Of a stretch of 64,000 nucleotides of DNA, positions 53,017 through 61,114 are shown in pieces. The position numbers and the translations under genes were made by a program. Source of the DNA: Bacteroidota bacterium (lineage in GTDB: Bacteria > Bacteroidota > Bacteroidia > Bacteroidales > JAAUTT01); the NCBI GenBank assembly GCA_023429135.1, contig JAEYWD010000094.1:180040-244039 (forward strand), read 5' to 3'. A model generated the notes under the pieces. The model saw only the letters and a program-made list of their open reading frames with translations, was not told where the DNA came from and searched no databases. Position 1 is the first letter of the stretch; every line of letters starts with the position of its first letter.

Positions 53017-53655
53017 CTATCTTACCATCCTTATCGCATGGCTCCAGTCGTTCGACCTGAACCCGGGTAAACACCACAAAATGCATAAGGGCTCAATGGC
53101 TCTGGCGGCTTCAGCCCCGCCCATGTCTTCAACTTCATGGCCAAATTTTTCAACTATCTCGCGGACTTCCTTTTTGGCCGCTTCATTATTCCCACAGATA
53201 AACATCGAAGGTTTTTGCGGGAAAGAAGGATCTACCATGAAAGGACTTCCTATACAACTAAAGGCTTTAACAAAATTCACGTCCGGCGCATGTTCCTGGA
53301 GATCTTCCATAAGCGCTTTGTTCATATTTGTAAAAAACAATAGCACACCATTTTCGGGAGCTGCTTCGGCAATCGGATTGGTAGTATCAATAACGGTTTT
53401 CCCTTTAAGTTTAGCTTGAACAGATTTTACAACCTCTTTAGCTGCCGAGCCTTTTACCGCCAAAACGATTATTTCGCCAAACTCAGCAACTTCCTGAAAA
53501 GTACCACTCAACGCCTTCTCTCCCTGCTGGCTTTGCCATTCTTTTAGCTTTGCCGGCTCACGGGAGCCAATCATTATTTCGTATCCATACTTGATAAATC
53601 CTTCTCCTAATGCTTTTCCAACATTACTGGAACCTAATATGCCAATTTTTTTCAT
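53017..53655 (-). CDS. NAD(P)-binding oxidoreductase, NpdG/F420-reductase-like
   Basis: A 212-residue single Rossmann-domain protein with dinucleotide motif GILGSSNVGKALGEGF (residues 4-19) and IGSREPAKL for the adenine ribose-phosphate. The family includes NADP-dependent F420 reductases and other small-substrate reductases. Bacteroidota generally lack F420, so the real cofactor partner is unclear. It is convergent with the Rrf2 gene and appears monocistronic. Confidence 0.8.
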   Translation of the reverse strand: MKKIGILGSSNVGKALGEGFIKYGYEIMIGSREPAKLKEWQSQQGEKALSGTFQEVAEFGEIIVLAVKGSAAKEVVKSVQAKLKGKTVIDTTNPIAEAAPENGVLLFFTNMNKALMEDLQEHAPDVNFVKAFSCIGSPFMVDPSFPQKPSMFICGNNEAAKKEVREIVEKFGHEVEDMGGAEAARAIEPLCILWCLPGFRSNDWSHAIRMVR

Positions 53656-53811
53656 GGTTGTATGTTTTAGAGTTATTCTTATGGATTCTTGGAGCTCTCA
53701 GTGTAAAACATCCGGGAAAAGATTTTGTTAAAGGTGTTATTTTTTATAATTCTAACCTTGAAACTCATACCAGGGGTGCGACTTTGAAGAGCTACAAAGT
53801 TGTGAATTCTT

Positions 53812-53848
53812 TCCCCCCTCTCCAAATGGAGAGGGGTCGGGGGTGAGG
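53812..53848. repeat. One-hairpin CT/GA-rich repeat, copy F
   Basis: CCCCCTCTCC-AAAT-GGAGAGGGG forms a short stem, followed by TCGGGGGTGAGG. It is another relative of the element at 9850 and 11131. It lies in the leader side of the VIT/VWA gene. Confidence 0.65.
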
Positions 53849-54018
53849 TCTTGCAGAGCTGAAATTTACACTCCACTCATTCTACTGATTATCTTATTAT
53901 TAGTTTTATTTCAAACGAAAATCACAAAATAATTTGCATTGCTTATGGAATTTGCATCATGCTTGTATCTATTAAGTACAAGCAACAGCAATTCTTGTTT
54001 CACTTTAATCTTTTTATT

Positions 54019-56382
54019 ATGAAGACAAATGCTTCCCTAACCACATTCAGGCTTTCGTTACCGTTATTTTTACTTACGGTCCTGGCATGTAGCTCAGTTA
54101 AAGCTCAGCCAACTATCGAAAAAGACATTGATAAAACTCTTTCGCCATATTTTTTCGTAAAGAGCGAAAATCCTGAAACTGATCAGCTTCCATTGAAGTC
54201 TACTTCGGCTAATGTTGAAATTGCCGGCGTAATTGCCAATGTAAAGGTCACCCAGGTTTATAAAAATGAAGGAAAAAAAGCGCTGGAGGCCATCTACATT
54301 TTCCCGGCATCCACCCGTGCTGCGGTATACGACATGAAAATGACCATTGGTGAGCGTACCATCCAGGCTATTGTAATGGAGCGCGAACAAGCCCGGCAGG
54401 ACTATGAAAGAGCAAAACAACAAGGGAAAAGTGCATCGCTCCTTGAGCAACAGCGACCCAATGTTTTCCAGATGAACGTTGCGAACATTATGCCCGGCGA
54501 CGAAATAAAAGTCGAACTTTTTTATACCGAATTGCTTGTTCCCGAAAAAGGAGTTTACGAGTTTGTATATCCAACTGTAGTCGGTCCAAGGTATTCAAAT
54601 AAATCTGAAAATACAGCCGCGGAAAGTGACAAATGGGTTGCCAATCCCTATACCACCGAAGGTGTTAAACCTATGTACAATTTCGATCTGCAGGTAAAGC
54701 TGAATGCCGGTATGCCCGTGAAAGATATCACCTGTGCTTCGCATGAAACTGATATAAATTATAAAGGTGCTACAAGTGCAGTTATCAACCTGAAAAAAGG
54801 TAACACTTTCGAAGGTAATCGGGATTTCGTGCTGAAATACCGTTTAAGAGGCGACCAGATCCAGTCGGGCGTTCTGCTTTACGAAGGTAAGGACGAGAAC
54901 TTCTTTCTTGCCATGGTTCAACCTCCGCAGCGCATCGAACCCCGACAAATTCCTCCACGCGAGTACGTTTTCATTATGGATGTTTCGGGCTCCATGAATG
55001 GTTTCCCAATTGATATATCCAAAAAGCTGATGCGGAATCTTCTGAAAAATTTAAAAGCATCGGACAGATTTAACGTGATTCTGTTTGCAGGAGTAAGCAA
55101 CCTCCTGAGCGAAACTTCGCTTCCGGTAAACGAGGAAAATATTGGAAAGGCTATTAAACTGATTGATGAACAAAAAGGCGGGGGAGGAACTGAACTTGTT
55201 CCAGCCCTTCAAAGAGCACTTGCATTGAAAGGTGCCGAAGGCTATGCCCGCACGTTTATTATTGCTACCGACGGCTATGTGGATGTTGAGAAAGAAACCT
55301 TTGACCTGATCCGCAATAACCTCGGAAACGCGAGCTTTTTCTCCTTTGGAATAGGTTCGTCAGTAAACAGGTTTATTATCGAAGGTATGGCAAGGGTAGG
55401 AAGCGGTGAACCTTTTATAGTTGAAAAACCCGATAAAGCAAATGCGATGGCTGAACGCTTCCGCGAATATATCCAGACGCCGGTTTTAACCAATGTAAAG
55501 GTTACGTTTCAGGGTTTTGAGGTTTACGATGCAGAACCGCTTACGGTACCTTCCATGTATGCCGAAAGGCCCCTCCTTATCTATGGAAAGTATAAAGGAA
55601 AACCCTCAGGTAAAATTTCAATCACTGGTACAACAGGTGAAGGCAATTTTACAAAGACTTTCGATCTAAGCGGAACTACCGCATCTTCCGAAAATTCAGC
55701 TCTTAAATATCTCTGGGCCCGTAACCGCATTATGTTACTTGATGATTACGGCAAAGTCCCAGGCGATTTCGAAGCAACCAAAAAAGAAGTGCTTAACCTT
55801 GGCTTGAAATATAATCTGTTAACAGCTTACACTTCCTTTATTGCCATTGATTCGGAGGTACGGAACAATACCGGCGAAAACACCACCGTGAAACAGCCAT
55901 TACCATTGCCTGAAGGAGTAAACAATAATGCTATTGGTGCGCCACAGGGATATGCCGGAGGCGTTCACAAAAAAGTAAATACGATGATGCCTAGAAGCAA
56001 TGCTCCAAGTGTTGCGGATATTCAATATTCGGAAGAAAAAAGCGAAGTTGTTGAGAAAGAGGAACCTGTATTCCTTACTGTTGAAGAACAAGCAACATTC
56101 CAGGGTGGCGATTTGCAGAGCTTTGTTAAATGGGTGCAGGCAAATATTAAATATCCTAATGAGCTTGCCGAAACATCGATATCAGGTAGAGTGATTGTCC
56201 AATTCTCAGTGGACCAGAAAGGGAAAGTAGTCGACATCAAGATTCTGCGCGGATTGGACCCATTGCTGGACAATGAAGTTATCCGGGTACTCAACTCCTC
56301 ACCGAAATGGTCCCCGGCGAAGCAGGGCGGACGGGCAGTAAAACAAACATTTACTATCCCAATCGTCTTCAAATTACAATAG
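54019..56382 (+). CDS. Secreted VIT-VWA protein with C-terminal TonB domain
   Basis: 787 residues from ATG 54019 (signal peptide about 1-30, ending VKAQ; the longer frame adds 20 residues with no signal character). Domain order is VIT (about 45-170, with REQARQDYERAKQQGKSASLLEQ), VWA (about 313-490) with the MIDAS D321-x-S-x-S (MDVSGSMNG), a linker, then a C-terminal TonB-C domain (about 715-787, ISGRVIVQFSVDQKGKV). TonB-C here lacks any N-terminal membrane anchor of its own. A role in surface adhesion or envelope assembly is plausible, not shown. Confidence 0.87.
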   Translation: MKTNASLTTFRLSLPLFLLTVLACSSVKAQPTIEKDIDKTLSPYFFVKSENPETDQLPLKSTSANVEIAGVIANVKVTQVYKNEGKKALEAIYIFPASTRAAVYDMKMTIGERTIQAIVMEREQARQDYERAKQQGKSASLLEQQRPNVFQMNVANIMPGDEIKVELFYTELLVPEKGVYEFVYPTVVGPRYSNKSENTAAESDKWVANPYTTEGVKPMYNFDLQVKLNAGMPVKDITCASHETDINYKGATSAVINLKKGNTFEGNRDFVLKYRLRGDQIQSGVLLYEGKDENFFLAMVQPPQRIEPRQIPPREYVFIMDVSGSMNGFPIDISKKLMRNLLKNLKASDRFNVILFAGVSNLLSETSLPVNEENIGKAIKLIDEQKGGGGTELVPALQRALALKGAEGYARTFIIATDGYVDVEKETFDLIRNNLGNASFFSFGIGSSVNRFIIEGMARVGSGEPFIVEKPDKANAMAERFREYIQTPVLTNVKVTFQGFEVYDAEPLTVPSMYAERPLLIYGKYKGKPSGKISITGTTGEGNFTKTFDLSGTTASSENSALKYLWARNRIMLLDDYGKVPGDFEATKKEVLNLGLKYNLLTAYTSFIAIDSEVRNNTGENTTVKQPLPLPEGVNNNAIGAPQGYAGGVHKKVNTMMPRSNAPSVADIQYSEEKSEVVEKEEPVFLTVEEQATFQGGDLQSFVKWVQANIKYPNELAETSISGRVIVQFSVDQKGKVVDIKILRGLDPLLDNEVIRVLNSSPKWSPAKQGGRAVKQTFTIPIVFKLQ

Positions 56383-56470
56383 ATAAAAGTTGCGAAGGAA
56401 ATTATTTTACAGATGAATTGCTATCTATCGCAACAGTAACATATTAAATGTCAAGTCGAAATTAAATTAA

Positions 56471-56508
56471 AAAAGAATAACCGGAGGAGCACACCGGTTA
56501 TTCTTTTT
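56471..56508. terminator. Bidirectional Rho-independent terminator
   Basis: AAAAGAATAACCGG and CCGGTTATTCTTTT form a 14-bp perfect stem around a 9-nt loop, with a T-run on the right and A-run on the left. It terminates the VIT/VWA gene and can also serve the convergent serine dehydratase gene. Confidence 0.85.
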
Positions 56509-56613
56509 TATATAAAAGTCTGCGCTTTTATTGTTCTAAGTTCCGTTTTAATTAAAACCGTTTAAATCAGTGAGCGAAGACGTAATTACAAAAATTAAAA
56601 CAATCTTCTTCGC

Positions 56614-57831
56614 TTAAATCAGACCCAGCTTTTCGTCCATGCTTACATGCAATGCCAGACCTCCCAGAGAAGTTTCCTTGTAGGAACGCGAAAGGTCGTG
56701 CCCTGTCTTTTTCATAGTCTCAACCACCTGGTCGAAGCTGATGCGGTGACGGCCATCGGAAAGCAAGGCATAAGTGTTATGATTCAACGCCCGGGCTGCA
56801 GCAAAAGCATTACGCTCAATACAAGGAATTTGTACCAGACCCAGAATAGGATCGCAGGTTAATCCGAGATGATGCTCCAAACCCATCTCCGCCGAGTATT
56901 CAACCTGGTATACAGAGCCGCCCATCATCTGTGTTGCAGCTCCCGATGCCATGGCACATGCTGTACCAACTTCACCCTGACAACCAACTTCTGCACCCGA
57001 AATGGAAGCATTATTCTTCACAAGGTTTCCGATAAGTCCCGCTGTTGCTAAGGCTCTTATAACAGACTGATGGCTTATCTTGTATGTTTTCTGATGGTAC
57101 AGCAATACAGCCGGCATCACAGCACAAGCTCCGCATGTAGGCGCTGTTACGATCTTCCCACCCGATGCATTTTCCTCCGAAACGGCCAGAGCATAAGAGA
57201 AGAGTAAGACACGTTTCTGAATAGGTCCTTTATAAGCTTTAGCCTTTAAATGGTATGAGTTCGCTTTGCGCGGAAGTTTTAAACCTCCTGGCAATGATCC
57301 TTCCGTATTGAGGCCTCTCTTGATAGCTTCCTGCATCACTTTCCAAACTTCTTCGAGATAATCCCATACTTCTTTATCTTCGAAAGTTTCAATATACTCC
57401 CAAAGTTGGACGCCGTTCTTATTGCAATAATCCAGAATTTCGGCCATGGTTTTATGAGGGTAAACCTGCCTGGTTTCCAGCTCCGACGAATCGTCAACAA
57501 TAGCGCCACCGCCAATACTGTAGGCGGTCCAATCCTGAATGAGATTATTGTTTGCATCAAAAGCTTCAAATTTTAAAGCATTCGGGTGGCGCTTCAGATA
57601 TTCCTTATGACGCCAGTCGAACTCCAACTTACGTTTGCCAAAAGTATCCATAATGGCAACATCGGTAAGGTGGCCTTTGCCAGTGGCCGCAAGGCTTCCG
57701 TAAAGTGTGACTTTATATGATGAAGCATCGGGAATGCGTTTTAAAAATATTTCGGCCGCTTTTTTCGGCCCCATGGTATGACTGCTCGAAGGTCCATGCC
57801 CAATCCTGTATATCTCCTTAATCGACTCCAT
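56614..57831 (-). CDS. sdaA: L-serine ammonia-lyase (dehydratase), iron-sulfur type
   Basis: Converts L-serine to pyruvate and ammonia. Single-chain form, 405 residues: beta domain with GHGPSSSHTMGP (11-22), then alpha domain with APTCGACAVMP (230-240). Cysteines at 233, 236, 284 (VGCQGEVG), 292 (TACAMASG), 326 (LTCDPI) and 337 (IPCIER) supply the 4Fe-4S ligands of the family. Length is slightly short of the E. coli 454 residues but all motifs are present. It is probably a single-gene unit. Confidence 0.95.
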   Translation of the reverse strand: MESIKEIYRIGHGPSSSHTMGPKKAAEIFLKRIPDASSYKVTLYGSLAATGKGHLTDVAIMDTFGKRKLEFDWRHKEYLKRHPNALKFEAFDANNNLIQDWTAYSIGGGAIVDDSSELETRQVYPHKTMAEILDYCNKNGVQLWEYIETFEDKEVWDYLEEVWKVMQEAIKRGLNTEGSLPGGLKLPRKANSYHLKAKAYKGPIQKRVLLFSYALAVSEENASGGKIVTAPTCGACAVMPAVLLYHQKTYKISHQSVIRALATAGLIGNLVKNNASISGAEVGCQGEVGTACAMASGAATQMMGGSVYQVEYSAEMGLEHHLGLTCDPILGLVQIPCIERNAFAAARALNHNTYALLSDGRHRISFDQVVETMKKTGHDLSRSYKETSLGGLALHVSMDEKLGLI

Positions 57832-58086
57832 TATTCAAGTAGTTTTTTTTGAAAGGCCGAAATTACAAAGATTTAATCTGTTAAAAAGATATTTAAGGAC
57901 ATATAGAAAATTATGATCGTTTGAAAATGTAATTTCACCTGCGGTTGATCATTCAGAGCAGATTACCCTTAATTTTTCTACTTAGCTTTTCAAATGCTCC
58001 TCATATTACAACATCATCTAAAAACTCGCACTCTGTAACGTTATCATTAACTTTCAATACTATACACAAAAATAAACCCTGTTTTA

Positions 58087-58117
58087 TTTGACATATTAAA
58101 AATTAAGTTATAATTTG
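58087..58117 (+). promoter_or_regulatory. Putative promoter of the lamin-tail lipoprotein gene
   Basis: TTTG (58087-58090) and TATAATTTG (58109-58117) are 18 bp apart, close to the phylum consensus but with one extra base in the -7 box. The following word TTTGCACCGAC also occurs at 9839-9849 ahead of argG. The rest of the 57832-58213 gap has no gene I can support. Confidence 0.4.
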
Positions 58118-58213
58118 CACCGACTCTAACTAAAAAATAAACAAGAAATTACCCCTGTCTACTAACCATAGGCATAGGCGGGAAGCATAAAACCAATCTT
58201 AAAAATTATTATC

Positions 58214-59497
58214 ATGAAAACACTAACCGGAAATTTATTTAAGCAACTATTTTTAGCTGCTATGATGATTGTTGTTCTAAGTTGTTCAAAAAAGGATTCT
58301 GAAGATCCCAAAGGAACAGGTACCTTAAAATTAAACGTCGGAATTTCAATAACAGAGACTAATGCCAATAGTCATCTTAAATCAGGATCAACTGTCGAAG
58401 ACTTTACTGTAAAAGTTTTCAATGGTAATAATGAACTGATACGAACTTATCCACGTGCATCAGAAATGCCGGAATCGTTAGAGCTGCCAGAAGGAGAATA
58501 TTATGCTACAGCATCTTCGGAAAACAATAAACCAGCGGCTTTTGACAATCCTTTTTATCAGGGAAATTCAGGAACGTTTACCATAATCAAAGGACAAACT
58601 ACATCGGCAACGATAAACTGTAAACTCGCTAACATAAAGGTTACGGTTGTTTTTTCGTCTAAAGTTGCAACTTCTTTTAACGATTACAGTGCAAAAGTGA
58701 GCAATTCGACTGGTAGCCTTGCCTTTATAAAAACTGAAACCAGGGCCGGCTACTTCGATGCTGGTCCCTTACAAATAGAAGCAACCTTAAGTTATGTCCT
58801 TGCCGGAATTACCAAAACCAGGACTCTTACTGGAAGTATTACAAATGCGCAAGTAGGCAAACACTATGAGATTCATGTTGACGCTTCACAAACTGAAGGA
58901 AATTCAAGTATTAATGTTGTTTTGGACGAAAGTGTCCAAACCGAAATAATAAATCTGAGTGAAACGCCACCGGTAACCGAAGGAATAAATCCTGGAGATC
59001 TGCTGATTACTGAAATAATGTATCACCCCTCAGCGCTTGGAGATCCTGCCGGCGAATGGATTGAAGTTTATAACAACTCCTCAAAGGCAATCAATCTGAA
59101 AGATCTGGTTCTTCGTCGTGAATCGACAACAACAATTCATAAAATTTCCAGTGATGTGAATTTGACCCCCGGCGCATATGCTGTTCTGGCACGATCAACA
59201 AATTCAACTGATAACGTGAATTATGTTTATGGTACTGGCCTCAGTCTGACTAACTCAGGAGATGAGCTCATTCTTAATACCTTTGGCACAACAGGTCGCG
59301 ATGGTACTAAAATATGCTCTGTAAATTACAGGGCTACCGGATTCCCAAGTGATCAGATTGGTAAGGCTATTCAACTTGATCCCTCTGTTAAAGATATAAA
59401 TGCTGCGATGATAGGTTCTAACTGGTGTGTATCCACACAAACGTATTCAATAGGTGATTTTGGAACACCAGGATTAGTTAATCCATCCTGCAGGTAA
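58214..59497 (+). CDS. Lipoprotein with lamin-tail domain
   Basis: A 427-residue lipoprotein (signal ending VVLSC, Cys at about 24). Residues ~35-250 resemble the DUF4493-type beta domain (GTLKLNVGISITE, LPEGEYYATASS, TSATINCKLANIKVTV). Residues ~262-427 are a lamin-tail (LTD) domain with LLITEIMYHPSALGDPAGEWIEVYN. LTD domains in bacteria occur on exported proteins, often beside nucleases or adhesins; alone they give no reaction. Two cysteines near the C-terminus (SNWCVSTQ, NPSCR) could form a disulfide. Confidence 0.78.
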   Translation: MKTLTGNLFKQLFLAAMMIVVLSCSKKDSEDPKGTGTLKLNVGISITETNANSHLKSGSTVEDFTVKVFNGNNELIRTYPRASEMPESLELPEGEYYATASSENNKPAAFDNPFYQGNSGTFTIIKGQTTSATINCKLANIKVTVVFSSKVATSFNDYSAKVSNSTGSLAFIKTETRAGYFDAGPLQIEATLSYVLAGITKTRTLTGSITNAQVGKHYEIHVDASQTEGNSSINVVLDESVQTEIINLSETPPVTEGINPGDLLITEIMYHPSALGDPAGEWIEVYNNSSKAINLKDLVLRRESTTTIHKISSDVNLTPGAYAVLARSTNSTDNVNYVYGTGLSLTNSGDELILNTFGTTGRDGTKICSVNYRATGFPSDQIGKAIQLDPSVKDINAAMIGSNWCVSTQTYSIGDFGTPGLVNPSCR

Positions 59498-59515
59498 AAT
59501 TGTCAGATGCATCGG

Positions 59516-59564
59516 CTCAGTTCAGGGCAGTCCTGAGAAAACTTTCAGAGTAACCTGAACTGAG
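59516..59564. repeat. Inverted repeat CTCAGTTCAGG / CCTGAACTGAG
   Basis: Perfect 11-bp arms at 59516-59526 and 59554-59564 with a 27-nt loop, between the convergent lamin-tail and DUF4476 genes. It resembles dispersed TCAGTTCAGG repeats and may act as a terminator for both. Confidence 0.6.
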
Positions 59565-59610
59565 TCGAACTTCTTATACGCCTTTTTATGCGGGTTTTCG
59601 GAATAATTTT

Positions 59611-60711
59611 CTACCGTTGCGACTGTATATATTTATTCAGCTCATCTACCGATCCCGAAAAGGTAAAGGAGCTGTTTAGCTTATAATAATCACTTTTCTC
59701 GGTGCAATAATTATAACAGAATTTTGCAAGCTCGAGACGGTTATTTTCGAAGGTAAATAAGTCTATTAACTGCTTTATCTGGTAAACACTGAAACATTGT
59801 TTTGCTCTTACTACCTGTTTTACTGTCTCAAGGCGGGTATTCTCAAACGATTGCTTTTTCAGCGATCCAATAATTTCAGTCATTTCCTGTTCGCTGATGC
59901 GGCAGTATCCACCTGTTGAACGTCTGTCGCGGTTATCATCGCGGCTCGTGCGACTTCTTCTGTCTTTCACAAAATTATCGAACTCGTTCAGGTAAACTTT
60001 ATCTTTAAACAACTGGTTTCCGTAGGAATAGTTATTCACATCGTAAGCACGGTCGTAAGAGCGTTTGAGATATTCCAGCCGCTTTTGTTCCTTTTCGATA
60101 ATACTTCCAAGTTTCATTATTTGAGAAACGGTGAGGCAATTTGCTTCGGCTATGCGGGTAGCAGCCTGAATACGTGCATCGTCATCGCGGAGGCTGAGAA
60201 TCTGAACCACAACTTCATCAAACTCATCTTCGCTGATAGGCCGTTCGCAAAGACTTTCGTCGTTGTAGTTACTATACGATGGGTAATCATATTCGGGAAA
60301 GGAATAGTCTCTGCCATAAGCATCACGATACCGGCCATGTTTGTTCTTACGGGGCGACTGTTCTCCAATAAAATCGTGAAAGCGCATTACTGTCGAAAAC
60401 GAAGAAAAGGAATCATAAAGATCATAAACATTTTCCTCATCGTATATGGAGCCATAAATACACTGCATAAATTCCAGCCTGAAATAATCGTTCGCAAACA
60501 AGGCAGCTACTTTTTTTGCCTGAATTGTAAGAATACTGTTGCGACGAACAAGATCACAGGCCATGGTAAGCTTTTTCTGCTCGGGTCGGGCCATCTTCAA
60601 CCGGTTAAGCTCCTGAAGGAAAATATTCTCGGGCATTGGCTTCGGGAGTGGCTGAGCATAAATTGAAAGCTGTAAGAATATAAGTGCAAGAAAAAACAGA
60701 TTTCTGATCAT
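59611..60711 (-). CDS. DUF4476 domain protein with three repeats
   Basis: 366 residues from ATG 60711 (signal about 1-19, ending IYAQ); the upstream in-frame ATG at 60783 adds 24 residues with no signal character. Three DUF4476-type helical modules lie at about 25-110, 160-245 and 275-360. Each has an acidic start, a TIQAKKVAALF- or TVSQIMKLGSI-like helix and an RLEFMQ/RLEYLK/RLELAK motif. Function is unknown. It faces the divergent OmpL47-like gene across a 400-bp palindrome-bearing gap. Confidence 0.85.
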   Translation of the reverse strand: MIRNLFFLALIFLQLSIYAQPLPKPMPENIFLQELNRLKMARPEQKKLTMACDLVRRNSILTIQAKKVAALFANDYFRLEFMQCIYGSIYDEENVYDLYDSFSSFSTVMRFHDFIGEQSPRKNKHGRYRDAYGRDYSFPEYDYPSYSNYNDESLCERPISEDEFDEVVVQILSLRDDDARIQAATRIAEANCLTVSQIMKLGSIIEKEQKRLEYLKRSYDRAYDVNNYSYGNQLFKDKVYLNEFDNFVKDRRSRTSRDDNRDRRSTGGYCRISEQEMTEIIGSLKKQSFENTRLETVKQVVRAKQCFSVYQIKQLIDLFTFENNRLELAKFCYNYCTEKSDYYKLNSSFTFSGSVDELNKYIQSQR

Positions 60712-60967
60712 AGCATTAGTTTTAAAAATATTAAAATCTATACGGAAAGGCAGACCATAATGTTCCAAAGGAAAGATCGTCAAAAAAAACAGAAAATAAC
60801 TATTAGACGCTACGCATTTATGTACCTCTGATTCACAACTATGACTTACTTATTAACCTGAAACATCAAAGGGATCATAACGATAATTCGATTTATTATT
60901 CCAAAAGTACGTTAATGAATTAGTACCCAGAACCTCGCCGTTAATTTTCGAATCATTAATCATGTAT

Positions 60968-61013
60968 ATTGATAAATCGTTGTTTATCAATTTAATGAAT
61001 AAATATTCATTAA
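60968..61013. promoter_or_regulatory. Tandem palindromes upstream of the OmpL47/YfiR pair
   Basis: ATTGATAAA-N6-TTTATCAAT (60968-60991) is directly followed by TTAATGAATA-AA-TATTCATTAA (60992-61013). Both are perfect. They lie 21 bp upstream of the -33 region of the following promoter, a position suited to an operator or activator site. No matching regulator is seen next to them. Confidence 0.5.
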
Positions 61014-61033
61014 TTATTCAAAAAAGAATAACC

Positions 61034-61063
61034 TTTTTTCAGGAAATTCGTTAGATAATTTTG
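61034..61063 (+). promoter_or_regulatory. Promoter of the OmpL47-like gene
   Basis: TAATTTTG (61056-61063) is a full TAnnTTTG match; TTTT (61034-61037) replaces TTTG, with an 18-bp spacer. Because the -7 box contains the TTG at 61061, the open frame starting there cannot be the translation start, and ATG 61115 is used. Confidence 0.5.
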
Positions 61064-61114
61064 ATTTATCAAACATTTTTTGAACTCAACCATTATAACT
61101 ACATCAAAACCATC

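Noticed and set aside
60902..60909. TACTTTTG on the minus strand as a promoter for the DUF4476 gene
   Set aside because: It matches the -7 box, but there is no -33 element at the right distance and the leader would be ~190 nt.
61061..61114. An upstream in-frame TTG start for the OmpL47-like protein
   Set aside because: The TTG falls inside the -7 promoter box, and the signal peptide begins cleanly at ATG 61115.
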